A stretch of 64,000 bases of DNA, from NCBI GenBank assembly GCA_034430215.1, contig DAOUFE010000023.1, positions 62,001-126,000 on the forward strand, in the 5' to 3' direction. The DNA is from UBA4782 sp034430215 (GTDB lineage Bacteria > Chloroflexota > Anaerolineae > Anaerolineales > Anaerolineaceae). Below, one piece after another: positions 43,960 to 53,264 of this stretch (position 1 is its first letter; the number at the start of each line of letters is the position of its first letter). Below the pieces are notes generated by a model. The model was not told where the DNA came from and did not search any database. It worked only from the letters and a program-made list of their open reading frames with translations. Both the position numbers and the translations under genes were made by a program.

Positions 43960-45342
43960 ATGTCACGAATCATGTCGCCAAAGTTGAAATCATTCAACTA
44001 TGCTATTGGGATGTTTGGTACTTCCATTCCCATCAATATGTTCAAGACCTTTGCTGCTATCTTTTATGTAGATGGATTAGGGTTAAAAACCACTCAACTT
44101 GCCTCGATCCTCTTCATCTACACTTTCATCGATGCAGCAGATAATCTGATCTATGGATATCTATCTGACCGCACAAGAACCCGTTGGGGACGCAGGCGTC
44201 CTTGGTTGGTAATTGGTACTCCTCTCTTGATCCTGGGCTTCATCAGCTTCTACTCTCCACCCGCTCTCACCGGCAATGGGTTATTTGCCTACTGCCTGTT
44301 GATCTATATCTTTACAGGCACCATGGATAGCCTGATCAATGCGAACTATGGTGCGTTATTTCCTGAATTATTCCGGACAGATGCCAGCCGGGCAACTACC
44401 AATGCAATGCGGCAGGCTTTTCAATTGGTTGCCATGATCATCAGTATCGCGCTTACCCCCATGGTTACGAAAGCTCTGGGGTATAGCTTGACAGCTATAG
44501 TTTACGGTATTCTGGGTGGTGCTGTGATCCTGTATATGACTTTCACCAGTAAAGAAGTAAGTGCTGAGGAAGTCAAAGAAAAACCAAAACTTTGGCACAG
44601 TATCAAAAGTGTCATTACCAATAAAAAATTCTGGATTGCAGGATTTGCCAATGCATTTTACAGCGCGGCTATGTCGTTGGTGTTAGTCGGTCTACCATTC
44701 TTTGCTAAATATACCTTGAAGATCGGCAGCACCCAGGAAACAATATTATTTGCATCTGTATTGCTGATTGCCATCGGATGTGTGGCGGTCTGGGCATTCC
44801 TGGTACGAAAATTTGGGCTCATGCGTGTATGGCGAGCAGCATTGATTTCATTGGCGATCGCATTCATCCCCCTGTCCTTTGCCAATTCTTTTCCCACTGC
44901 GATCATTGGTGGAATTTGTGTTGGATTTGGTTTCGCAGGTGTGATCACCACTATGGACCTCATCGGAGCAAAGATCATGGATGAAGACACCCAGAAGCAT
45001 AATGTTCGCCGGGAAGGCATTATTAGCAATGCACTTGGCTTTATGAACCGTCTCAATGGGCTATTTACCAGCTTTGCCTTTTTAATGCTCTTTAAAATTT
45101 TTGGATTTGAGAGTGGAACTAACCCGGGCACACGACCAGATGAAGCATCCCGTTTCTTGTTGACCTATTTCCCAATGATATTGATGGTTATCAGTTTTGC
45201 TTTCTCTTTCTTCATCAATTTTGCAGGTTATGCAAAAAATCCCGAACCAGCAATGCCAGAAGGCAAATCACAATCACCCTTGCCAAAGAGCTTACAAGTC
45301 GATGCTGAAATGCCTGGAGATCAATCACAAAAGGAGGAATAG
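43960..45342 (+). CDS. GPH-family (MelB-type) sugar:cation symporter
   Basis: A 460-residue, 12-helix transporter of the glycoside-pentoside-hexuronide family. Characteristic features: FIDAADNLIYGYLSDRTRTRWGRRRPW after the second helix (the Asp that binds the cation and the family RxGRRRPW loop) and a long C-terminal tail. It imports a glycoside, pentoside or hexuronide with Na+ or H+. The start is ATG at 43960 behind GGAGGAGG; the frame's earlier ATG at 43894 is upstream of the ribosome binding site. First gene of a three-gene operon; the esterase start is six bases after its stop. Confidence 0.9.
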   Translation: MSRIMSPKLKSFNYAIGMFGTSIPINMFKTFAAIFYVDGLGLKTTQLASILFIYTFIDAADNLIYGYLSDRTRTRWGRRRPWLVIGTPLLILGFISFYSPPALTGNGLFAYCLLIYIFTGTMDSLINANYGALFPELFRTDASRATTNAMRQAFQLVAMIISIALTPMVTKALGYSLTAIVYGILGGAVILYMTFTSKEVSAEEVKEKPKLWHSIKSVITNKKFWIAGFANAFYSAAMSLVLVGLPFFAKYTLKIGSTQETILFASVLLIAIGCVAVWAFLVRKFGLMRVWRAALISLAIAFIPLSFANSFPTAIIGGICVGFGFAGVITTMDLIGAKIMDEDTQKHNVRREGIISNALGFMNRLNGLFTSFAFLMLFKIFGFESGTNPGTRPDEASRFLLTYFPMILMVISFAFSFFINFAGYAKNPEPAMPEGKSQSPLPKSLQVDAEMPGDQSQKEE

Positions 45343-45347
45343 CCATT

Positions 45348-46121
45348 ATGGCACTTATCCATCTCGATCACGTTCCTGATACTGTTCAGGTAAATTTGCC
45401 GTTAAATATCATCATTCCCGACCCAGGCAAGATCAAGGGTAAACCTGTAAGGGAACGGAAAGTTCTTTATCTGCTGCATGGGTTGAGCGACGATGCCAGT
45501 GCCTGGCAGCGATACTCATCCATTGAAACAGTTGCCAAAGACTACGGTTTAATAGTGGTAATGCCTTCGGTGGGTCGCAGCTTCTACACCGATCAACCCA
45601 ACGGGCAGAAATATTTTACCTATATTGTTGAAGAGCTTCCCCGGTATCTGAATGATGTTTTCCATCTTGCTCCCAAACGGGAAGATACTTACATCGCAGG
45701 CATCTCTATGGGAGGGTATGGAGCCATGAAAGCAGCCCTTCTACACCCCGAACTATATGCGGCAGCGGTCAGTTTTTCTGGTGTGCTCTCATTGGAAATT
45801 TTTCATACCCACCCCAATGATCCCCGTAAACCAGAATTTGAAACGCTGTTTGGTGACCTGACAAAGTTATCTGGCAGCGAGCACGATCCGCTTGTGTGGT
45901 TGGTCAATGCCATAAAAAACAACGCACAACTTCCAGAGCTATATGTTGCCTGTGGTTATCAGGATGATCTATACCCGCTTAACCGTATCTTTCAGGCAGC
46001 TTGTCAGACCGCCGGAGTACCATTGCATTTTCACGAAGAAAATGGCAGGCATGATTGGTATTTCTGGGATATTCAAATAAAACGGGTGCTGGCAGAAATT
46101 CTGGGGCCTCTGCCTGCCTGA
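45348..46121 (+). CDS. Alpha/beta-hydrolase esterase (EstA/FrmB-like)
   Basis: A 257-residue cytoplasmic esterase without a signal peptide. YLLHGLSDDASAW gives the oxyanion loop, GISMGGYGA the nucleophile Ser, CGYQDDLYPL the Asp and NGRHDWYFWD the His. It belongs with the tributyrin esterase/acetylxylan esterase-like group. Between a GPH symporter and a PHP hydrolase it could remove acetyl or acyl groups from an imported glycoside. The ribosome binding site AAGGAGG overlaps the end of the symporter gene, so the two are coupled. Confidence 0.88.
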   Translation: MALIHLDHVPDTVQVNLPLNIIIPDPGKIKGKPVRERKVLYLLHGLSDDASAWQRYSSIETVAKDYGLIVVMPSVGRSFYTDQPNGQKYFTYIVEELPRYLNDVFHLAPKREDTYIAGISMGGYGAMKAALLHPELYAAAVSFSGVLSLEIFHTHPNDPRKPEFETLFGDLTKLSGSEHDPLVWLVNAIKNNAQLPELYVACGYQDDLYPLNRIFQAACQTAGVPLHFHEENGRHDWYFWDIQIKRVLAEILGPLPA

Positions 46122-46136
46122 GTTATGGAGTAACGC

Positions 46137-47450
46137 ATGACCGAAAAAATCATATTGCCTTTATTTATTGCGAAAGAACAGCAAGGCACCTATTTCACTT
46201 TACCTTTTACAGTACCGTCCGATGTAGAATCGTTCACCCTGACCTATCGCTACGAACGCCGACCCGAGAAACAAACTGTTATGGGAACCGGCACATTCAT
46301 CTCGCGCCCGAGGTTAAACACAATTGATCTGGGTCTCATCGCACCGGATGGCACCCAGGTAGGCGCATCCGGTTCTGATAAAACCGAGATCACCATCAGC
46401 GAAACCGGGTCCACACCCGGGTATATGGCATACCCAATGGTCGCTGGCGAGTGGAAAATTCTGGTAGGGGCATACGAAGTTGCCTCTGAAGGGGTGAATG
46501 TAACCTACGAGATCACATTTACCCGCAAGCGATTGCGCCTGCTGAAAGGTGACCTGCATACCCACACCCTGGCATCCGATGGAGTGCACACCGCAGAAGA
46601 GCTTGGCTGGAAGGCTTTGCGGAATGGATTGGATTTTCTTGCCATTACCGATCATAACCAGATGGTTACACCAGATGCTTTACCTAAAGGCATCGGTGTA
46701 ACCTTCATACCGGGAGTGGAATGGACGCACTACATGTGTCACGCAAATTTCCTTGGCTCAGAAAAACCTTATGATCTGCCCTTTGCTACCAATTCGCTTG
46801 ATGAGACACTTGAACGGTTCCATTCCGCACGTGAACGCGGTGCATTGATAACGATCAACCATCCTTTCGAAGAAGTTGCAAAACTTTATTATGACATCAA
46901 CAGCCTGATCTTCGACTGTCTGGAGATATGGAATGGACCGATGCGCGAAGCAAACCTGAAGGCGGTGGGGTTATGGCACACCATGCTTTGCGCTGGAAAA
47001 AAGATTCCCATTACAGGTGGGAGTGATTATCATCGCGACACGCCATTCATCTTCCTGGGTGGACCCACCACCTGCGTTTATGCCCCCTCTGTCAGCCCGA
47101 ACGATATCCTCTCCTCGATAAAACAAGGTCACGCCTTCCTTACTTTTTCACCTACTGGTCCCACTGCCATCCTTACCGCAGGAGAAGCCATGATGGGTGA
47201 CAGTGTCCCCTGGGATGCCAGACATGAAATGCATATCGCGATTGAAGGTCTGCTGGCGGGTGATGTGGTTAAAGTAATCACCGCGAACAGTGGAGATATG
47301 GTGCTGCAGGCACCTACCGACGGAGATTACCAGGCGGTTTATTCGATGCAGCAACCTGGTTTTGCCCGGGTTGAGGTGTATCGCGCTTTTCTTCCCGGTC
47401 TCCCCATGCTGCCGGCGCTCATCACCAATCCGATATATTTTGAGGGATAA
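46137..47450 (+). CDS. CehA/McbA-type PHP-domain metallohydrolase
   Basis: A 437-residue protein: an N-terminal beta domain (~1-135) and a PHP phosphoesterase domain beginning KGDLHTHTLASDG (~140), with AITDHNQM, PGVEWTHYM, INHPFEE and GGSDYHRD supplying the multi-metal site. A C-terminal beta domain follows. CehA/McbA proteins include carbaryl hydrolase, and many members are annotated only as phosphoesterases. It follows the esterase by 15 bases. The operon probably processes an imported ester or phospho-glycoside; the substrate is inferred only from position. Confidence 0.88.
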   Translation: MTEKIILPLFIAKEQQGTYFTLPFTVPSDVESFTLTYRYERRPEKQTVMGTGTFISRPRLNTIDLGLIAPDGTQVGASGSDKTEITISETGSTPGYMAYPMVAGEWKILVGAYEVASEGVNVTYEITFTRKRLRLLKGDLHTHTLASDGVHTAEELGWKALRNGLDFLAITDHNQMVTPDALPKGIGVTFIPGVEWTHYMCHANFLGSEKPYDLPFATNSLDETLERFHSARERGALITINHPFEEVAKLYYDINSLIFDCLEIWNGPMREANLKAVGLWHTMLCAGKKIPITGGSDYHRDTPFIFLGGPTTCVYAPSVSPNDILSSIKQGHAFLTFSPTGPTAILTAGEAMMGDSVPWDARHEMHIAIEGLLAGDVVKVITANSGDMVLQAPTDGDYQAVYSMQQPGFARVEVYRAFLPGLPMLPALITNPIYFEG

Positions 47451-47461
47451 GGAAATAAAAA

Positions 47462-47505
47462 AGGTTTGGCAGTGCAGGAGAATGATACTCTGCGCTGCCA
47501 AACCT
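47462..47505. terminator. Bidirectional terminator between convergent genes
   Basis: AGGTTTGGCAG (47462-47472) and CTGCCAAACCT (47495-47505) form an 11-bp stem with an inner CAG/CTG pairing. A-rich sequence lies before it and a T-rich run (tgttttcttt) after it. Serves the PHP gene (+) and the OFA transporter gene (-). Confidence 0.82.
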
Positions 47506-47516
47506 CAATGTTTTCT

Positions 47517-49160
47517 TTAACGGAATAACTGAACCGCCTTTTGAATGGTATTCCACAATCCGTAGGTCATGGGGATACCAACAGCCAGCCATGCCAGATA
47601 GACGACTAGCTTGCTGTTTCCCTTCTCGATAGCATCCTTTTCTTCTGTGCTTGTTGTGGATGCTCCAGAATCCCGATCATGAGCAAGTTGCCTTTCCTGT
47701 GCCAGCTCTTCATCGGTCATGAAGAACTTTTTAGCAACCGGCTTGATGAATACATTGCAGATGAACCCGATTGCCAGTAATCCTGAAAGAATAAACATGG
47801 TGAGGTCATACGCCTGCGAGACAGGAACCCCTCGAGCCAACTGGAATTCGCGCAGATAGTTGACCAGAACAGGCCCCAGAATACCTGCTGTTGACCATGC
47901 AGTGAGCACCCTGCCCTGAATGGCACTGACCATTTGCGTGCCAAACAGGTCAGCCAGGTAAGCTGGCAATGTGGCGAACCCTCCCCCATAGATTGAGACG
48001 AGAACACAAAACGCAGCCACAAATAATGCATTACTGCCGGTGTTTCGGATGGTTGGAACAAGCGCATAAAGTGCTATCCCAAGGATAAAGAAAATAAAAA
48101 ATGTGTTCTTGCGCCCAATATAATCCGAGATGGAAGACCAGGCGAACCGTCCCAAAATATTGAACAACGATAATAATCCAGCAAAACCCGCGCCGATGGT
48201 AGCAATTTGCGTCAACTGTTCAGCGTTCAGATCCCCATACCCCAGATTCAACCCGATCAATCTACCCCCAAAAACTTCCTGCAGCATGGGGGATGCCATG
48301 CCAATGATGCCAATACCGGCGGAAATATTCATACAGATCACACCCCAAAGCAACCAGAATTGGGGTGTTTTCAGAACAGTTTTAACATGTACATGACCCT
48401 GAGTGATCATGGCGTTTTTGTTCTTCTGAATTGGTGGCGTCCAGCCTTCTGGTTTCCAATCTACAGGTGGCACCCGATATCCAAATGCTCCGCCCATAAT
48501 AAAGAGAAAATAGATACCCGCCAATACCAGGAATGTTTGCCAGACACCAGCACTTGTAGCATTGGCAAAATGCTTCATCAGAGTTTCTGCCAGAGGGGCT
48601 CCGACCATGGCACCACCTCCGAATCCCATGATCGCCAACCCACCTGCCATGCCACGCTTATCAGGGAACCATTTGAGCAAGGTTGAAATGGGTGAAAGGT
48701 ACCCTAATCCCAAACCAATACCGCCGATCACACCCGCACCCAGCCAGATAAGCCATATTTGATGCACCAGCACTCCAACCGCAGAAACCACCAATCCACC
48801 GCTCCATAACAAAGCACAAGCAACGGTTGCTTTGCGCGGTCCACTGCGTTCCACCCAGCTTCCAAAAATCGCTGCGGATGAACCCAGAAAAACAAAGAAC
48901 ATCGTGAATGTCCAGCCAAGCATTGAAATAGGCCAATCACAGGTAGTGGTAAATATTTTTTCAAAGAAGCCCATTGTTTCAGGGCAGACCATTGCTTTAG
49001 TAATCCCTATGGACTTAGACAAAGGTATCCAGAAGACTGAAAACCCATAAGCCATGCCAATACACAGGTGAATCGCCAACGCCGCTGGAGGGACAATCCA
49101 GCGGTTGAAACCTGGTTTGGCAATCGTACGTTCTTTGTTTAAGAAACTGAGAGATGCCAT
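47517..49160 (-). CDS. OFA-family MFS transporter (oxalate/formate antiporter-like)
   Basis: A 547-residue MFS protein with 12 helices, a long C-terminal tail and one extra C-terminal membrane segment (LVVYLAWLAVGIPMTYGLWN). PPAALAIHLCIGMAYGFSVFWIPL and GIGLGLGYLSPISTLLKWFPDKRGMAGG are the OFA signatures (WFPDKRGMAxG). A Cys pair in a loop between helices 1 and 2 (MVCPETMG...TTTCDWP) is probably a disulfide or family feature. It likely exchanges carboxylates such as formate, oxalate or lactate. A tail rich in acidic and Ser/Thr residues (HDRDSGASTTSTEEKD) is cytosolic. Confidence 0.88.
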   Translation of the reverse strand: MASLSFLNKERTIAKPGFNRWIVPPAALAIHLCIGMAYGFSVFWIPLSKSIGITKAMVCPETMGFFEKIFTTTCDWPISMLGWTFTMFFVFLGSSAAIFGSWVERSGPRKATVACALLWSGGLVVSAVGVLVHQIWLIWLGAGVIGGIGLGLGYLSPISTLLKWFPDKRGMAGGLAIMGFGGGAMVGAPLAETLMKHFANATSAGVWQTFLVLAGIYFLFIMGGAFGYRVPPVDWKPEGWTPPIQKNKNAMITQGHVHVKTVLKTPQFWLLWGVICMNISAGIGIIGMASPMLQEVFGGRLIGLNLGYGDLNAEQLTQIATIGAGFAGLLSLFNILGRFAWSSISDYIGRKNTFFIFFILGIALYALVPTIRNTGSNALFVAAFCVLVSIYGGGFATLPAYLADLFGTQMVSAIQGRVLTAWSTAGILGPVLVNYLREFQLARGVPVSQAYDLTMFILSGLLAIGFICNVFIKPVAKKFFMTDEELAQERQLAHDRDSGASTTSTEEKDAIEKGNSKLVVYLAWLAVGIPMTYGLWNTIQKAVQLFR

Positions 49161-49453
49161 ATATTATTCCCGTAAAGCTGAAATAATTGCCAATAAGAAA
49201 GATGAAACGAACTGTAAACCGTGATTTACGATCAAGCGGGGATACCAGAAATCTACCAATATGGCTGGTTATTTGCTGATAATTTACCTTTATACCGCAA
49301 ATCGCAGATTCCACAAGTCAGATGTATAGATAAGCATGACTCTTCCGGTTATTCTTCGCCTCACCGGCATGTGGATAGGTAAGGGAAGATACCGGTCAGT
49401 GTGTGAATTTCCCCCGTCAAGGTTCTCTCAACGGAGGAGAAGAGAAGGCTAAT

Positions 49454-49786
49454 TCAATCAGGGATTCCGGGACCCATGATGTGCCAATGCATATGAGGTG
49501 TTACACCGGGTCCAGCTGCATTGGTGCGAACATAGAATCCATTCTGATCGAGTTCTGTAATTGCTGCAGCTTGCTGTACCGCCTTCACCATGGAAGTCAG
49601 TAACTTCCCATCCAACGCCAACGGGTCAAGAATGGAAAGGATATGTTGTTTGGGTATCACCACAATATGGATTTCTGATTTTGGTTTGGGATGGTGGAAT
49701 GCTATCACCAGGTCATCCTGCCACACAACCTCTACCGGTATTTTTCCCGAAAGGACATCCTCGCAAAACCAGTCACGCCGAGCCAT
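49454..49786 (-). CDS. HIT-family nucleotide-binding protein
   Basis: A 110-residue histidine-triad protein of the HINT/Hit group. The triad is HMHWHIM (HxHxH) near the C-terminus, and PKSEIHIVVIPKQHILS is the conserved first half. Family members hydrolyse nucleoside phosphoramidates or dinucleotides. The start is ATG at 49786 with GGAGGTG upstream; two extra in-frame residues at 49792 are not used. The CPBP gene upstream ends 27 bases away, so they may be cotranscribed. Confidence 0.92.
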   Translation of the reverse strand: MARRDWFCEDVLSGKIPVEVVWQDDLVIAFHHPKPKSEIHIVVIPKQHILSILDPLALDGKLLTSMVKAVQQAAAITELDQNGFYVRTNAAGPGVTPHMHWHIMGPGIPD

Positions 49787-49813
49787 AAACACCTCCCGAT
49801 GGAATAATTCTGA

Positions 49814-50473
49814 TCATCGACCAAACAAATTGATCATAGCGTGGAAGAAATATGATCCAAATACTCTGCCGGTTTTCCAGCGTGGCAGGCCAACAACCAG
49901 CCCTATGACAAAGGTGGTCAAAAACTTCATCAATAGAAAATTTCCCCACTGCATTTCTGGCCAGAGAGTTGCGACTTTGAGAATATAAATATCCATATAG
50001 CCAAAATGCCAGATGCCAAAAAAGAATGAGATCAACAGCCAGCAGATCAACCCGGTGTGTTTTGATGCACCAGCTTGCTCGACCTGCTTCCAACCCCATC
50101 CGCGGAACAGCAGTTCTTCAAAGATGGGAAGAATGATGACTGTCTGGATATTGGTAATAAGAACTTCTGGGCTAAAAAAGTAGGATCCACCCACCATCAA
50201 CACAATGATCCCTCCACCCAGAATATATGCCCAGCGTTCGAGCTTTGGTGCATCTTTCCATGATAAACCAAGCTGCTGTGGTTGGGGGCGGAAGATCAGG
50301 AGCAGCCCTGCGCCAACCAGGAGAAAGGAGATCATATCCATGATCATCCAGGTTATGGATTCACCGGCGGGATGCCAGAGAGTCCACATGCCGTAGATCA
50401 GCAATGCCCGGACAGCCTGGATACCGAGCAGGAGGAGGAGGAAACGAAAGATGGTTTTAAGAGTAGAGGACAT
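49814..50473 (-). CDS. CPBP-family intramembrane metalloprotease (short)
   Basis: A 219-residue membrane protein with six or seven helices. EELLFRGWGWKQ (~125) holds the Glu-Glu and Arg, FFFGIWHFGY the next His, and YFFHAMINLFGR ends the protein with the last His. Shorter than and clearly different from the CPBP protein at 39.5-40.4 kb. Likely role in membrane proteolysis or peptide immunity, not demonstrated. Confidence 0.87.
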   Translation of the reverse strand: MSSTLKTIFRFLLLLLGIQAVRALLIYGMWTLWHPAGESITWMIMDMISFLLVGAGLLLIFRPQPQQLGLSWKDAPKLERWAYILGGGIIVLMVGGSYFFSPEVLITNIQTVIILPIFEELLFRGWGWKQVEQAGASKHTGLICWLLISFFFGIWHFGYMDIYILKVATLWPEMQWGNFLLMKFLTTFVIGLVVGLPRWKTGRVFGSYFFHAMINLFGR

Positions 50474-50591
50474 AATAATTTTTGTAAATACTATAAAGTA
50501 TTATAAATCGTAGAAATAGAAGATCTATATAAAAAGTATTTCACTATAACCCTTTTTGAATACATATTTAGGGATCGAGAATTTTAAAATA

Positions 50592-51803
50592 TTAATCGAT
50601 AATTTTTGAAGTTTCTCTGCTATAAACAAATTCTCGTTCATATTTTTGGTACCACAATAAAAGTAGAAAGACGATGATTGTAATTATGATACTCCAAATT
50701 TCATTTTGCAAAAAAGCATTAACCTTCAATATAATGAGTGCCAAAATATCCAATAACAGAAAAATTATCGCAGTAGGTAAAAACCTTGCCTTTGTTTTGG
50801 CTAGACCTAATGTGATGACAATTATGGGTATGATAAGGAGTAATTGGTCATAGGGCCATGTATGAGGAGTCAATAAAAGCATTATCACAATTGACAGGCA
50901 GACCACATATTTTGGAGTTACAGTTCTGTTATTTTTTATAATGAAGCCTGCAAATGCTCCAAGGAGAGAAGTCGTCATGCCACTTCCAACACCGATGATG
51001 CATGACATTTTTCCATCGCACAACCATCGATTTAATCCCCAAATGGATGGTACGTACCCAAAAGTTTGTGTCATCTTGGCATTTCCAGCAAACCAATAAT
51101 GAACTATCCATTCAGGATCAAGGATCATTCCCAATAGAATCAGAATAATTCCACCTGTGAAAATTACAATCAAAGATGTTTTTTTCTTTTTAATAATAAG
51201 ATAGAAAAATAGAAGAAAAATTATGGGAACCCCGAGATTGGGTTTTAGAGCCAATAATGGGATGAAAGCACTCCCCTGCCACCACTTTTCTTGTTCCCAA
51301 AAGAAAACGATTAATACAAGCAGAAACAGAAGTAAACCACTGAGCTGACCGTTAATAAGAGTGATCAATGTTGGGCGAAAAAGGATTACCCCCGCAGCCA
51401 AAGGAAATGCATATTGCTTTACTTGTTGACTTGGATAGTGGTGAAACAACAACAAAATGGATAAAAGAATCAAGATTTGGCTCAGTCCAACCCAGAGAAC
51501 AAATGCTTCATATATGGGAATTAATCCTAAAGGTATGAAGAGAATAGATAGAGGGAGAGGATACACTAAAGATGAGTTAGGTATCCAGGTTGCGCCATAT
51601 AGGTGATGACTTCCAATCCAGTTCTCTGCCAGATATGGATTTTGACCAGTAAGAGCAAGTCGTCCCGATAACCAGAAAGTAAAAAAGTCACTATTATGAT
51701 AATCATTCAGATTCACAACCCATACCGCTATACAAAGGAAAAGAATTCCTAGAACAAGTGTAATACCTGTATATTTTACGATTTGAGATAGCTTTCTTCT
51801 CAT
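50592..51803 (-). CDS. GT87/DUF2029-type polytopic membrane glycosyltransferase-like protein
   Basis: A 403-residue protein with about ten helices. Visible: an early DYHNSDFFTFWLSGRLALTGQNPYL (the Asp and GxNPY pattern of the GT87 family), FRPTLITLINGQLSGLLLFLL (the NGQ loop) and LLALKPNLGVPIIFLL (ALKPxxG). These are hallmarks of polyprenyl-phosphate-sugar-dependent mannosyltransferases such as those of actinobacteria; acceptor unknown. The region is visibly more AT-rich than the flanks, and codon use is shifted to A/T, which suggests acquired DNA. Monocistronic. Confidence 0.82.
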   Translation of the reverse strand: MRRKLSQIVKYTGITLVLGILFLCIAVWVVNLNDYHNSDFFTFWLSGRLALTGQNPYLAENWIGSHHLYGATWIPNSSLVYPLPLSILFIPLGLIPIYEAFVLWVGLSQILILLSILLLFHHYPSQQVKQYAFPLAAGVILFRPTLITLINGQLSGLLLFLLVLIVFFWEQEKWWQGSAFIPLLALKPNLGVPIIFLLFFYLIIKKKKTSLIVIFTGGIILILLGMILDPEWIVHYWFAGNAKMTQTFGYVPSIWGLNRWLCDGKMSCIIGVGSGMTTSLLGAFAGFIIKNNRTVTPKYVVCLSIVIMLLLTPHTWPYDQLLLIIPIIVITLGLAKTKARFLPTAIIFLLLDILALIILKVNAFLQNEIWSIIITIIVFLLLLWYQKYEREFVYSRETSKIID

Positions 51804-51937
51804 TTTCCCCCTAATAAAGAATATATGATTATGTTAGCTTAATTATGAATAATGCTAATTGTATATACAAATAATCTCACTGGCAATAGGTCACTCAATT
51901 ATTTACTTAGTAAATGGTTTGATTCTGATTATTCCAC

Positions 51938-53176
51938 TTAAAACGCAAACGACCACAAATAAAGCCACCCCACTGCAATTGCCAGAGTGATCAGCGTGAT
52001 AATGACCCCCGATTTGGTGTATTCCCAGAAGCTTAAGTTGATACGCCAGCGCTCTGCAGTCTCTGCAACGATCAGGTTAGCCACCGAGCCAAGAAGGGTT
52101 AGGTTTCCCGCCAGGGTTGAGGCTGCTGCAATGGTCAACCAACCCAGCCGTGCTTCAGGCATGCTTGCGATCACCGGTCGCAGCAACATCACAGCAGGCA
52201 CATTAGAGATGATGTTACTCAACCCGGCAGTGATCACAGACAGGTTCAAGATGTTTGCCTTACTTGCCAGGGCGTTGAGATCTACCAGTGTACTTGTTAC
52301 CCCACTGGTTTCCAGAGCACCGCTCACGATGAACATCCCGGCGAAAAAGACGAGTAATGTCCAATCAAATTCAGCGAACACAGCTCCAGGCTGATGCCGC
52401 CGGGTGACCAGCAAAAAACAGGCAGCCAGGAAAGCTGCCAGTGCAATAGGTGCACCTGCCAGAAATGCAATTAACAGAGCCAGTGCTACCAGCATGGTTT
52501 TCATCATCAAGGGGCGGTTGCGCGGCTGGTCTTTTTCCTCGGGAATGCTGAAACTCGCGCTTTTACCAAACTCATAGCGATACATTTTTACCAGCACCAG
52601 CCAGATGACACCCATTCCAAGGATGGCAATGGGTGCAAGAGCAAGCAAAAAATCAAGGTAGCTGATGCCGGATGCCGTGCCAATGATCATATTCTGCGGA
52701 TTACCGGTCAACGTTGCGGTTGATCCCACATTTGACGCAGTAGCCAGAGCGATCAGGTAGGGCATGGGGTTACGCTTCAAGGCATCTGTCAGGTTGATGA
52801 TGAAGGGTGCAAACATCAAGCAGATCGTATCATTGAGGAATAGAGCTGAAAGAATACTGACTGCGACAATTTCAGCAGCCAGAAGAGCGCGTGGTGTGTG
52901 CGTCAATCGGGTGACCCCTTCTGCTGCGACATTGAAAAAGCCAGAAAGTTTGAGATTGGCATTGATGATCATCATACTGAAAAGCAGGATGATCGTATCA
53001 AAGTCAATATAAGATGTTAATTCTTTGAATTTTACCTGTGAGGTTGCCAGCAGGAGTGCTACACCCATCAGGGCAATGGTTGTGCGGTTGGACTTAATGA
53101 TCGGGTATCGTCCGACGGCAATACCCATAAAAGTGATGGCAACGATCGCCAATGTGATCCAGGGATCAGGAGACAT
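51938..53176 (-). CDS. SLC13/ArsB-NhaD superfamily permease
   Basis: A 412-residue ion-transporter-superfamily protein with 10-12 helices in two halves. LNDTICLMFAPFI, SNVGSTATLTGNPQNMIIG (first half) and SNIISNVPAVMLL...AASTLAGNLTLLGSVANLIV (second half) are the re-entrant hairpin motifs. It could export arsenite, exchange Na+/H+ or carry dicarboxylates or sulfate; I cannot choose. No ribosome binding site; a TATAAT element ends seven bases before the ATG, so the mRNA is probably leaderless. Confidence 0.88.
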   Translation of the reverse strand: MSPDPWITLAIVAITFMGIAVGRYPIIKSNRTTIALMGVALLLATSQVKFKELTSYIDFDTIILLFSMMIINANLKLSGFFNVAAEGVTRLTHTPRALLAAEIVAVSILSALFLNDTICLMFAPFIINLTDALKRNPMPYLIALATASNVGSTATLTGNPQNMIIGTASGISYLDFLLALAPIAILGMGVIWLVLVKMYRYEFGKSASFSIPEEKDQPRNRPLMMKTMLVALALLIAFLAGAPIALAAFLAACFLLVTRRHQPGAVFAEFDWTLLVFFAGMFIVSGALETSGVTSTLVDLNALASKANILNLSVITAGLSNIISNVPAVMLLRPVIASMPEARLGWLTIAAASTLAGNLTLLGSVANLIVAETAERWRINLSFWEYTKSGVIITLITLAIAVGWLYLWSFAF

Positions 53177-53183
53177 GGAACGG

Positions 53184-53189
53184 ATTATA
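53184..53189 (-). promoter_or_regulatory. -10 element for a leaderless SLC13 transcript
   Basis: TATAAT on the minus strand at 53189-53184, seven bases upstream of the ATG (53176). No good -35 is seen, but a normal start point would coincide with the ATG. Confidence 0.5.
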
Positions 53190-53264
53190 CATCAATGACA
53201 GGTTTTAAATAGTCGTCCTGCATGATGTTTGTGCTAGCACCCTTTTCTATTCACTTGTGTCGTA

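Noticed and set aside
39541..50473. Two CPBP proteases as one duplicated system
   Set aside because: The proteins at 39.5 kb and 49.8 kb differ in length and sequence outside the motifs and sit in unrelated contexts.
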